From JBBQIY01 sp964553035 (GTDB taxonomy: Bacteria; Verrucomicrobiota; Kiritimatiellia; RFP12; UBA3636), in the NCBI GenBank assembly GCA_964553035.1, contig CAZKJH010000009.1, positions 1 through 45,830 of the forward strand: DNA of 45,830 bases. The letters are read 5' to 3'. This document shows positions 10,001 to 16,007 of this stretch, in pieces. The notes below the pieces were generated by a model. That model was not told the origin of the DNA, made no database searches, and saw only the letters and a list, made by a program, of their open reading frames with translations. Positions within the stretch are counted from its first letter, which is position 1, and the number at the start of each line of letters is the position of its first letter. A program made the position numbers and the translations under genes.

Positions 10001-10113
10001 AGATTGTCCGATAAAACGGTTTGACACGTAACTGACAGCAGCCCAGCGCACAACCTAGCCAACAACATGCTTTTAGCGGTCATAAATCCAGATGTGTACT
10101 TTTTTACGTTCAT
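7072..10113 (-). CDS. Exported multidomain SGNH esterase / GH67N-like fragment / TPR / SGNH fusion protein
   Basis: A 1013-residue protein with an N-terminal signal-like segment (MTAKSMLLARLCAGLLSV, 11-28). The start at 10113 follows AAGGATTTT; an in-frame ORF runs further upstream through repeat-like DNA and is not used. Domain order: beta-rich region (about 37-250); SGNH esterase related to PAF-acetylhydrolase (GDS 276-278, GTNN 332-335, D424-x-x-H427); a ~42-residue piece resembling the N-terminal domain of DUF4838/alpha-glucuronidase proteins (455-496); TPR-like helices (497-770); a second SGNH-like domain (FVGSS 779-783, later D-x-x-H). The TPR and second SGNH parts match the separate gene at 37885-39435. 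SGNH enzymes remove acyl groups from glycans. The DUF4838 piece is far too short to be a working domain. Esterase activity is inferred. Confidence 0.85.
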   Translation of the reverse strand: MNVKKYTSGFMTAKSMLLARLCAGLLSVTCQTVLSDNLASTNVGEILAVYGDAVSQTNPPVGWSLDWNASGSIGDSTGYTSLVCVAVDEGQRKSFAFGVPDEDGALMTNRPSHRPYGHVRGFRDIDGVARYAIASYTLQEDAHGEIWIHNGNLLNGHCTILIYLNDTLLSESEEQREPLPMLFQRNLGKLKKGDAIRVAIGPRGNHPGGFGGTLRFTIEDYPSGQTPGEPVNILRPPITASEPQRDADGRETKYAAQHKAQCEAVLAQNPELVFIGDSITARWPATLLQETFGNYRPVNLGVGGDRVQNVLWRVLNGVLDQVRIKVIVLLIGTNNLSNQFTPEEVVEGIDRLMKALQEKTPDSKILLLGILPRGDSIRNPSNELVRQVNAKLALQADNQKVFFLDVGHALVEPDGSISKEVMPDKLHVALPGFVRMLDAMRPLLNQLLALSSSPLTLAKEGKASYTVVQADDATEPEKFAGTELTNFLDRVTGVSFQKGQEFFKAKDYAAAIEEFRKASEASDLAPEQKARIQLALVEAYLFVNRYLGLKTVEQVEAIQDISESVLDETLLLKIKLLEDVALHSTRDWTDVQKACEAILQRDSLTVEQRMSARQRLADTLFLHIKDYPAARALYLEILAPNATLKGIDPWDVPVTVLEEAAPGFANQQTLRFKVMYNIGRCYLFEKNYPAVRKTFQNILNMQEISEQFQSFARLYIGLAFLYEKNFAAAKEEFEAIQDTPSSYTRLPWDGGRSSYNPAREAKVRLSFIDNPPKVKKVLFVGSSSTVRGDIPGTVMQMCESTPTDYGQIVASEYISMGTSLGRHWLEGGEGPGSLLCEIDSHPWDAVVYEVSYTTRSTTELQQITDHAPRMVERLRAHNILSVIYEVNPFLIKPKQSFDLTDYFSECLVKVPDGSTAFAPAARAIIEYLGHNPTQEKIDELYADRLHMNGKGAYLVSCCIYAALTEQSPVGLYHPEYVTPTDAKLLQELAWSNYQATNPFKTPIPPTETEKVIN

Positions 10114-10161
10114 AAAATCCTTGCCCTCGTCCCAGATTGCTGCCAGATGAGCCGTCAAGTT

Positions 10162-10217
10162 CTGTAGCCGCGATCGCTGATCGCGGACAATTCCGGCCTC
10201 ATCGAGGCCAGCTACAG
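10162..10217. repeat. Cloverleaf-like inverted repeat
   Basis: The outer arms CTGTAGC (10162-10168) and GCTACAG (10211-10217) pair perfectly. Inside are two further perfect hairpins: CGCGAT/ATCGCG (10169-10174 with 10180-10185, 5-base loop) and GGCCTC/GAGGCC (10195-10200 with 10204-10209, 3-base loop). The single strand would fold into a three-way junction. This resembles small palindromic repeats dispersed in intergenic DNA. Only one copy was noticed in the window. Confidence 0.6.
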
Positions 10218-10371
10218 GATACCTACAGGGTAGGGCGATACGTTTCGCGCTCGCCGCCGCTCGGCTGGCCGGGACGGCCACCCCTCATCTTGTGCTCACT
10301 TGCCACGCAAGACTCGCAACTCTCTCACTTTCATTCCTTCTACAAAGCTCGCGGCTTAGTTTTCCCTTCCT

Positions 10372-10402
10372 CCACATCTGCGTTAATCGGCGTAATCTGT
10401 GG
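10372..10402. repeat. Short dispersed-repeat-like element
   Basis: The element begins CCACATCTGCG and ends GTAATCTGTGG; the outer five bases on each side are inverted (CCACA/TGTGG) and the interior holds two similar words (GTTAATC, GTAATC). From memory, very similar phrases recur in intergenic DNA of many bacteria. I saw only one copy here, so the repeat call rests on that recollection plus the internal symmetry. Confidence 0.35.
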
Positions 10403-10429
10403 ATAGAACTTAGATCCTTCACCATGTCC

Positions 10430-10465
10430 GACAAAGTTTACGACAAAGCTCGCGACAAAGTCAAA
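10430..10465 (+). repeat. Three tandem 12-bp units
   Basis: GACAAAG recurs at 10430, 10442 and 10454, exactly 12 bases apart, each followed by five variable bases. In one plus-strand frame this reads DKVYDKARDKVK. There is no ribosome binding site and the frame runs antisense into the beta-helix gene, so it is taken as a minor tandem repeat. Confidence 0.5.
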
Positions 10466-10487
10466 CAGAGTTTGGAGTGCCACAAGC

Positions 10488-12065
10488 TTAGCGAATTACC
10501 AAGATCGTCGCACGATAGGCATATTCATAGCAGCCGATATCCACCGTGCCGACGACAGTGTCAATGCGGTGGTTTCCATTCAGATCCGAAGAGCCCATCA
10601 GCGTCGCGTTCAGATTGAAACCTTCGTTGAGGCCTCGCGAGCTGTGCAGCAGATGGTAATCGTCCGCGCCAGCGTCCACGAATGTCGGGGCAACGGTGAT
10701 GTTGCCGCTCCCAGGGAAGGGGACACTGCCCTGAAGCGCGGTGGTGATGTTGTTAGTAAAGGTGGACTTCGAAATCGCATCGGTATGGGTGCCTCCGGTA
10801 ATCCCATAGTAGATGTTATGCATGGTGTTGTTGTACACGATTGAATTATACAGGTTAATGCCGGAACCCGTTTCGGTGTTGGCGTACCGTACGCCGATGC
10901 CGCCACCAAATCCACTGGGTGCTTCGTTGTACGCAAACGTGCAATTGACAATGCGCACATTGCCATTCTTTTGGATGGCGGCGATCCCACCCCCCCAACT
11001 CATAGAGACATTGTGATGGAAGAGGCAGTTTCGTACTAAGACCCCTTCAGTATTAAAACGTACCCCACCGCCGCCGCCGCCGGAATCGAAAGTGGCATTG
11101 GCGGTGTTATAAGCAAAGACACTTTTTTCGATTAATGTATCGGCACCGCCGTTTGCGAAATACGCGCCTCCACCGTCGAACGATTCGTTTTGTTCAATTC
11201 GCGTGTTGTACACATGCTTTCGGCCACCAGTTGATGCGTAAATGCCGCCGCCCATTGCTAATGATTTCTTCAGTTCGGACGGATTAGGATGCTCGGCCCG
11301 ATTGTTGATTACCACCGAATTCGACACAATAAATTCCGTGGTAAAATAAGAGGCAAATGAACAGATGCCGCCGCCGTACGCTCCGTTACCGATCTTCCCA
11401 ACATTCGTAATCGTTGGAAAGGCGTTGGTGCCGTAGGTGACGAAGTTGTTGACGATGATAGAATTCAATACTTCGCCGTTCCAGGCCTCGTAGCGATAGG
11501 GATGGTAAAATAACACACCGCCACCCATCTGCGAGGCAAAACCATTCGTTACGGTGAAGCCGTCCAGCACGAACCGATTGCCGGCAGTGGTCTTGAGGTT
11601 CCAGAGGGTGACACCGCGGTAGGCACCTTCGCCATCGATGATCGTTGTCTCCGCACCATCGGTGCTCCGTAGTACCAAGGGTTTGTTGATGAAGACGACA
11701 TTGGTGCCGATCTCGTATCCGGCTTCTGCCAGATGAACCGCATTCGTCGGTACGGTGTAGTTACCGGGACGGACTAGAACGGTGTCGTTGTCCGCTGCGG
11801 CGTTAACAGCGTCTTGAATATGATGCGCCGCCGTGTCCCAAGTCGTATGGCCATCACCGGGGTTCGGGCTGCTCTGCCAGACGTGCCGGGTAACCGGATC
11901 GCTCCAAGCGGAGCCGCTCGCGAGCATGCACAACAACAAAACCGACAGACCGCATCGACTCCATGGATGCGCTTGCGTTGGGTTTGATCGGGTACGTTCC
12001 CGACGAACGATGTTTCGGCATGTCGTTCCAAAGTTACTGGCATTATTTTTAATTTTCTTATTCAT
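10488..12065 (-). CDS. Secreted right-handed beta-helix protein
   Basis: A 525-residue protein. The start at 12065 has GAAAGG about 9 nt upstream; the frame remains open beyond it but only into the promoter. The N-terminus is unusually long and basic before a hydrophobic segment (about 36-51, CGLSVLLLCMLASGSAW), consistent with export. The mature part has the entry region of parallel beta-helix proteins (IQDAVNAAADNDTVLVRPGNY) and then repeated short turns rich in GGG, NSI and NCTF, each about one coil. Proteins of this type bind or cleave polysaccharides; no lyase or hydrolase active site was recognised. The C-terminus (DIGCYEYAYRATILVIR) resembles that of the other beta-helix protein, ending at 45472. 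It is the first gene after the promoter/operator at 12134-12190. Confidence 0.88.
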   Translation of the reverse strand: MNKKIKNNASNFGTTCRNIVRRERTRSNPTQAHPWSRCGLSVLLLCMLASGSAWSDPVTRHVWQSSPNPGDGHTTWDTAAHHIQDAVNAAADNDTVLVRPGNYTVPTNAVHLAEAGYEIGTNVVFINKPLVLRSTDGAETTIIDGEGAYRGVTLWNLKTTAGNRFVLDGFTVTNGFASQMGGGVLFYHPYRYEAWNGEVLNSIIVNNFVTYGTNAFPTITNVGKIGNGAYGGGICSFASYFTTEFIVSNSVVINNRAEHPNPSELKKSLAMGGGIYASTGGRKHVYNTRIEQNESFDGGGAYFANGGADTLIEKSVFAYNTANATFDSGGGGGGVRFNTEGVLVRNCLFHHNVSMSWGGGIAAIQKNGNVRIVNCTFAYNEAPSGFGGGIGVRYANTETGSGINLYNSIVYNNTMHNIYYGITGGTHTDAISKSTFTNNITTALQGSVPFPGSGNITVAPTFVDAGADDYHLLHSSRGLNEGFNLNATLMGSSDLNGNHRIDTVVGTVDIGCYEYAYRATILVIR

Positions 12066-12134
12066 AACAATTTTCCTTTCAGAAACATGAATTCTTGAAT
12101 TTTCAGGATAATTTTCTCCGTTGAACTGATAGGA

Positions 12135-12164
12135 AAGATAGGATACTATGGACACATTTAGCAA
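12135..12164 (-). promoter_or_regulatory. Probable sigma-70-type promoter of the beta-helix operon
   Basis: On the minus strand a -35 box TTGCTA (12159-12164) and a -10 box TATCTT (12135-12140) are separated by 18 bp. The same two boxes with the same spacing occur before the DUF4838 gene at 15834-15863, although the spacers differ in sequence; conserved boxes with a free spacer are what a real promoter pair would show. The start codon is about 70 bp downstream of the -10 box. Confidence 0.6.
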
Positions 12165-12190
12165 TGGATTTCTTGATCATTTCCTTGTAA
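12165..12190 (-). promoter_or_regulatory. Putative AraC-type operator, copy A
   Basis: These 26 bp abut the -35 box and match 15864-15889 at 23 of 26 positions. On the minus strand the site contains two similar words in direct orientation, CAAGGAAAT and CAAGAAAT, 12 bases apart. A direct-repeat site touching the -35 box is the classical place for an AraC-family activator, and the other copy sits beside an AraC-type gene. The regulator assignment is inference. Confidence 0.55.
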
Positions 12191-12269
12191 TTTATTGCCT
12201 GATGCAGGGTCAAGCAATGAATTCCGCTTTGGGATCGCCGGCATGCACACCGCGTTCGATGGCGGCGAG

Positions 12270-13070
12270 TTATCCGTTGCTCTTGGGTTTCAACTCTATT
12301 TCTGCAGCGAAAAAATAATGATCGCTGGGCAGGTTCCCTTTGGCATCCCTATCCTTGATAATGTAGGCATTCTGCGCAATGGCCGATCCTCTGATGAAGA
12401 TCCAGTCGATTCTGCCGGCGCCTTTCTCATTTCCGGGGACATCTTGCGCTCGTTGGCAAACATCGCCTTCCAGTCCATGCCAACTAATTCCCTCGTAGGC
12501 TTTACCGTGGGCTTCCTGATAGGTGTCGCGCCAACCGCCAGAAATAAACACGTTAATGGCGGCATTGGTTATGCCCGCATTCATGTCTCCGGTCAGGATC
12601 TGCGGCAGATCCGCTGGGTATGCCTGTGCCGACTCGTTGATCATCCGTGCCTGCTGTTCGCGTGCAAGCTGACTGTAATGGTCGAGGTGCGTATTATAAA
12701 AAAGGAACGGCAGTCCTGAAGAACGTTCTTCTAATACCATCCAGTTCAGTAGCCGGATGCAGTTGCTGCCCCAGGATCGGCTGCCACAAATATGTGGCGT
12801 TTCCGAAAGCCAGTGCGCTCCGCTGGATAAAACCTCAAATTTATCGCGTCGGTACAAGATGCCGTCCGTCGGAATTCCCCGCTTGATATCCGGTCTGTCC
12901 AGCGTGCCGAACGCATCATAGTCCGGCATGCCAGCTAAGTAAAACGTCTTCTGTGGCGGATTCAATTCTTGAAGCCCGATCAAATCCGCACCGGATTTTT
13001 GAAGAACATCGAGACTGGCCGACCAGCGATCTTTCAACCCTCCGGCGACATTACAAGACAGTACTAACAT
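12270..13070 (-). CDS. Endonuclease/exonuclease/phosphatase family protein
   Basis: A 266-residue protein of typical family length without signal peptide. The metal-dependent phosphodiesterase motifs are complete: SCNVAG (N7), LQEL (E35), NTHLDHY (H128), TGDMN (161-164), RIDWIF (220-225) and SDH (249-251). The family includes nucleases, sphingomyelinases and sugar- or lipid-phosphate phosphatases, so the substrate cannot be told from sequence. The start has AAGGAG 9 nt upstream. It follows the DUF4838 gene by 45 bp and is probably cotranscribed from the promoter at 15834; about 80 bp after its stop comes the operator/promoter of the beta-helix gene. Confidence 0.9.
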   Translation of the reverse strand: MLVLSCNVAGGLKDRWSASLDVLQKSGADLIGLQELNPPQKTFYLAGMPDYDAFGTLDRPDIKRGIPTDGILYRRDKFEVLSSGAHWLSETPHICGSRSWGSNCIRLLNWMVLEERSSGLPFLFYNTHLDHYSQLAREQQARMINESAQAYPADLPQILTGDMNAGITNAAINVFISGGWRDTYQEAHGKAYEGISWHGLEGDVCQRAQDVPGNEKGAGRIDWIFIRGSAIAQNAYIIKDRDAKGNLPSDHYFFAAEIELKPKSNG

Positions 13071-13115
13071 GGTAAATGACTCCTTTTTGTGTAAATAATT
13101 TGTAGGGAATGCTGA

Positions 13116-15806
13116 TTATTCGGCTTCGGTTTTCTGTGCACCAATTTCTAAGACTTGAACGTCATCAATAAACACCACATCTCTCGATTCGAAATTCAGC
13201 AGGTCAATGCGCAACCGAAGGGAGTTCGTTTTGCGATGACCGGGGATGACACACGCGACATATTGCCATTGGCCGGGAGTCAGGACGATATCAGGGATAT
13301 TGGCTGTGAGTTCTTTATTGAGAAACGTTCCGTTGGTTTGACGGACGCTCGGTGAACCCATGATCTGTAAACGTCCTTCCTGCACCGGCTGATCTGCCGG
13401 TATATAGACTTGCGCTGAAAAATAATACTGGGTGTTCGGCTTGGCATCCGGAATAAGGCGCAAGACACGAAAGTTTTTGTGAGCCGGTATGCATTTCAAG
13501 GAATTCGTGCCGCGGAAGGCGACGGCATCGCTGCGCTCGACACTGCCGTGAATCGACGACCAGGTTTCCCACCCATCGAGTCCACGCCGGGTGTAATCGG
13601 CATACGTTCCGGAGCCGACCGCACCTTGAGCTTGCTCAAAATTGCCACTCGGCAGCAGATTATCGGCGCCGCCTTCTCCTGTTGCGCTGCGTCGCACCGC
13701 AGATGCCAGAAAACGCAAATGTGGATCAAGGGTTGGATGCTCAGCTAATATCTTGAACTCGGCGAGCACCTCGGGATCGGAAACCCATGCAGCCGCTGTC
13801 GACAGCAGGCTCGGCACCGGGTTTTTCTCCATGCCCCAATCTGCTGCCGCTTTGGCGAGAACCCAGCCTCCCGTTTCGTGGGGCAGGGTGCGCGCAAGCG
13901 TGTAGGCATTGGCCGCATCAGGAACCGTACGCAACAGAGCCGCTGCCGTCGCGGCATCCGGCAGGGTACCGTCGGGTGAAAAATAGGCACCGCCGGATGC
14001 AGTAGCGCAGGCCTCGTACCACTCGAAACAAGTCATCAACAGGCGTGCGCGCTGTTTCTGATCCTCAGCACCGTGTGCATCCGCCAGCGCAACAACTTGC
14101 TCCATCAGTGCGCGGCAATGCGGTATATCGTCGGGTTCGAGCGCGAACATGTAACTACCGAATTTTCCTAGACTAAGGTAGGTAGCGGTGCGACTGTTCC
14201 ACCAGGCTGTGTGGATCGCCTTCTCCCTCCAAAAGTCATCCCAGAAGGCATAGTATTCACGTAATGGCACAGAGGCTTCGGCACCGACGGCGGCCTGACA
14301 CCAGTCCAGAAGCGTTGCCTCTAGGTCTAAATCGGGATTCTCCCACAGTTTTAAGAGCAGGTATTCTTTAGGGCCTTCGGTAGCCGTACTGTAGGCCCGT
14401 TCGGTGACTGCACCCACGGCTCCGTGTTCGTGGAGATAGCGGATCATCTGTTGCATCTCGCGAGAGTAGAGACGCGGGAGTGAGTAAAACTGGTCTCCGT
14501 AATCGTAGGAATAGATGCCGATGCGAGCGATCTTAGACCATTCCCGGATGAGCTTTTCTCGCGCGGCTCGGACATCGTCGTCCCAGCAGGCATGTAAATC
14601 GAATGTGAGAAACGCGACCACGTTGGGGTGTAGCTTGAAATCTGGCGGTGGCTGGACTTCACGATAGGCAATCAATCCGAAAAAGACATCGGGGAATTCA
14701 GCCGTTACGCGCTCGACGACGGCGTTGACCCATCCGTAATAGGCGGCGATCAGTTTGGGGTTTTGTTCTGGAGAATAGGCGGGATCGATTTCTGTTTGGC
14801 TGTGTCCGCCGTTATCGTTGACCGCCAGTGTCAGGGAGCGGACACCTGGGTTTTCGCGCAAGTACGCGAGCAAGTTTGTAGCGGCTTCGTCCACGGCTAC
14901 CTGACTGCTATAGTGGGGTTGCCAACCGCCGCGGTAATTGCGCGCGGAGTAACTGGCCTTGAGATCAGCACCCCATTCCCAGGGGCGTACCCGTTCACCG
15001 CGCAGGATGGGAAACATGTCGTCGTCTGGCTTGTTCTCTCGCAGCATGTACTGATCGATGGGGAAGGCGACGGTTGTCAGGCTGTGGCTGTAGGCCACGC
15101 GTGATTTGGTTCCGAGTCGTGCTTCCCAGCTCCACCAGTAGATGCGATTACGCTCGCCCGGCACTCCGGCCATGTAGTCCGTTTGACCTGAATCTCGATG
15201 GATTGGAAAGGCACTGGTATGGGTAAACGACTTGCGGGGAATCGAAAGGGAGCTCCGGTTCGGGAAGTGGGCTCCGATCCCAATGCCGTTATTGGCACCT
15301 TGGAAAAGATAGCGCGCGCCACCGAACTCCTCAAGCAGATAGAATAAGGTGCGCACGATGCCCGATTCGCCGCCGACGATGCGCATGACGTGAGGGGACG
15401 GAAAATCGACCGTGGTCGCGTCTTCCTGAAGTAGCGAGCGCTTCTCCACCACGATCTCGATCCGGTTCGACAGCACTGTGTCATCATTCCCAAGTGGCAG
15501 GTCGATACCGTAGCCCGTGCGCACATCGCTCCTGAACAATGCCACCGCACGCGCTACGTCGCGTGGAACATCCGCTGGGATCGTCACCATATAATGATCG
15601 CTCCGGCGATGTTCTACGGGAGGTAATGCCGTTTCGTCCAGAACGACGGTTGCCGTCGGCTTCCCATCGCGGAATAGATAGAAGGGCTCGTCGTCCACCG
15701 TGGCGGCGGACGCGAGATGGCCGACAGTGCCGCAGAGCAGCAGTGTCACGGCATAAAGTGCGGATGAGAATCGGCTGACTTGCGAATAGGTATATTGATT
15801 CTGCAT
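13116..15806 (-). CDS. Exported DUF4838 glycosidase-like protein with C-terminal carbohydrate-binding-like domain
   Basis: An 896-residue protein. The start at 15806 gives a clear signal peptide (hydrophobic about 13-31, ending HLASA-A). The N-terminal region resembles the alpha-glucuronidase N-terminal domain (about 60-190), followed by a DUF4838 domain (about 200-560) and helices. The last ~170 residues form a beta-sandwich resembling CBM4/9-type modules (NLLPSGNFEQ, then a conserved WETWS). DUF4838 proteins resemble GH20/GH67-type barrels, but activities are largely unknown. The CxCxxC cluster seen in the paralogue at 35282 is absent; the equivalent position reads AVNDNGGHS. It is the first gene after the promoter/operator at 15833-15889, divergent from the AraC gene, and probably forms an operon with the downstream phosphodiesterase gene. 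Confidence 0.87.
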   Translation of the reverse strand: MQNQYTYSQVSRFSSALYAVTLLLCGTVGHLASAATVDDEPFYLFRDGKPTATVVLDETALPPVEHRRSDHYMVTIPADVPRDVARAVALFRSDVRTGYGIDLPLGNDDTVLSNRIEIVVEKRSLLQEDATTVDFPSPHVMRIVGGESGIVRTLFYLLEEFGGARYLFQGANNGIGIGAHFPNRSSLSIPRKSFTHTSAFPIHRDSGQTDYMAGVPGERNRIYWWSWEARLGTKSRVAYSHSLTTVAFPIDQYMLRENKPDDDMFPILRGERVRPWEWGADLKASYSARNYRGGWQPHYSSQVAVDEAATNLLAYLRENPGVRSLTLAVNDNGGHSQTEIDPAYSPEQNPKLIAAYYGWVNAVVERVTAEFPDVFFGLIAYREVQPPPDFKLHPNVVAFLTFDLHACWDDDVRAAREKLIREWSKIARIGIYSYDYGDQFYSLPRLYSREMQQMIRYLHEHGAVGAVTERAYSTATEGPKEYLLLKLWENPDLDLEATLLDWCQAAVGAEASVPLREYYAFWDDFWREKAIHTAWWNSRTATYLSLGKFGSYMFALEPDDIPHCRALMEQVVALADAHGAEDQKQRARLLMTCFEWYEACATASGGAYFSPDGTLPDAATAAALLRTVPDAANAYTLARTLPHETGGWVLAKAAADWGMEKNPVPSLLSTAAAWVSDPEVLAEFKILAEHPTLDPHLRFLASAVRRSATGEGGADNLLPSGNFEQAQGAVGSGTYADYTRRGLDGWETWSSIHGSVERSDAVAFRGTNSLKCIPAHKNFRVLRLIPDAKPNTQYYFSAQVYIPADQPVQEGRLQIMGSPSVRQTNGTFLNKELTANIPDIVLTPGQWQYVACVIPGHRKTNSLRLRIDLLNFESRDVVFIDDVQVLEIGAQKTEAE

Positions 15807-15833
15807 GATAGTTCTCTTTTGTTGATGCGATAA

Positions 15834-15863
15834 AAGATAGTTTATTGAAGCTGTATTTAGCAA
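15834..15863 (-). promoter_or_regulatory. Probable sigma-70-type promoter of the DUF4838 operon
   Basis: On the minus strand TTGCTA (15858-15863) and TATCTT (15834-15839) are separated by 18 bp, exactly as upstream of the beta-helix gene. The start codon of the DUF4838 gene lies about 28 bp below the -10 box. Confidence 0.6.
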
Positions 15864-15889
15864 TGGACTTTTTGATCATTTTCTTGTAA
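15864..15889 (-). promoter_or_regulatory. Putative AraC-type operator, copy B
   Basis: This 26-bp block abuts the -35 box of the DUF4838 promoter and is the partner of 12165-12190. Both contain TGATCA at the same position and direct-repeat words beginning CAAG or CAAA. It lies in the intergenic region shared with the divergent AraC gene, so it could serve activation of the operon and autoregulation of the regulator. Confidence 0.55.
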
Positions 15890-16007
15890 GTTGTTCTCCT
15901 ATCTATGGAAAAGTGAATTTCATGATTTTAAAGACCTGTGGTTGAAAGCAGTAATCTTCGGGTCAGGAATTTCATCGACAGAGGTAAGGATTTCAACGGC
16001 TTTCCAA

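Larger units (their letters stand above)
10114..10487. other. Repeat-rich intergenic region between beta-helix and SGNH genes
   Basis: This 374-bp gap separates two minus-strand genes that probably share transcription. It holds no convincing gene. It contains a three-way-junction inverted repeat (10162-10217), a small CCTAC/GTAGG hairpin at about 10222-10234, a 31-bp stretch beginning CCACATCTGCG (10372-10402) and three tandem 12-bp units (10430-10465). The mixture looks like accumulated small repeats. A plus-strand reading starting at 10424 runs antisense into the beta-helix gene and is not believed. Confidence 0.6.

Noticed and set aside
10424..10618. Small plus-strand frame starting MSDKVYDKARDK
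   Set aside because: Arises from a 12-bp tandem repeat, lacks a ribosome site and runs antisense into the beta-helix gene.
12195..12719. 174-codon plus-strand frame opposite the phosphodiesterase gene
   Set aside because: Overlaps a gene with complete catalytic motifs and has no recognised domain.
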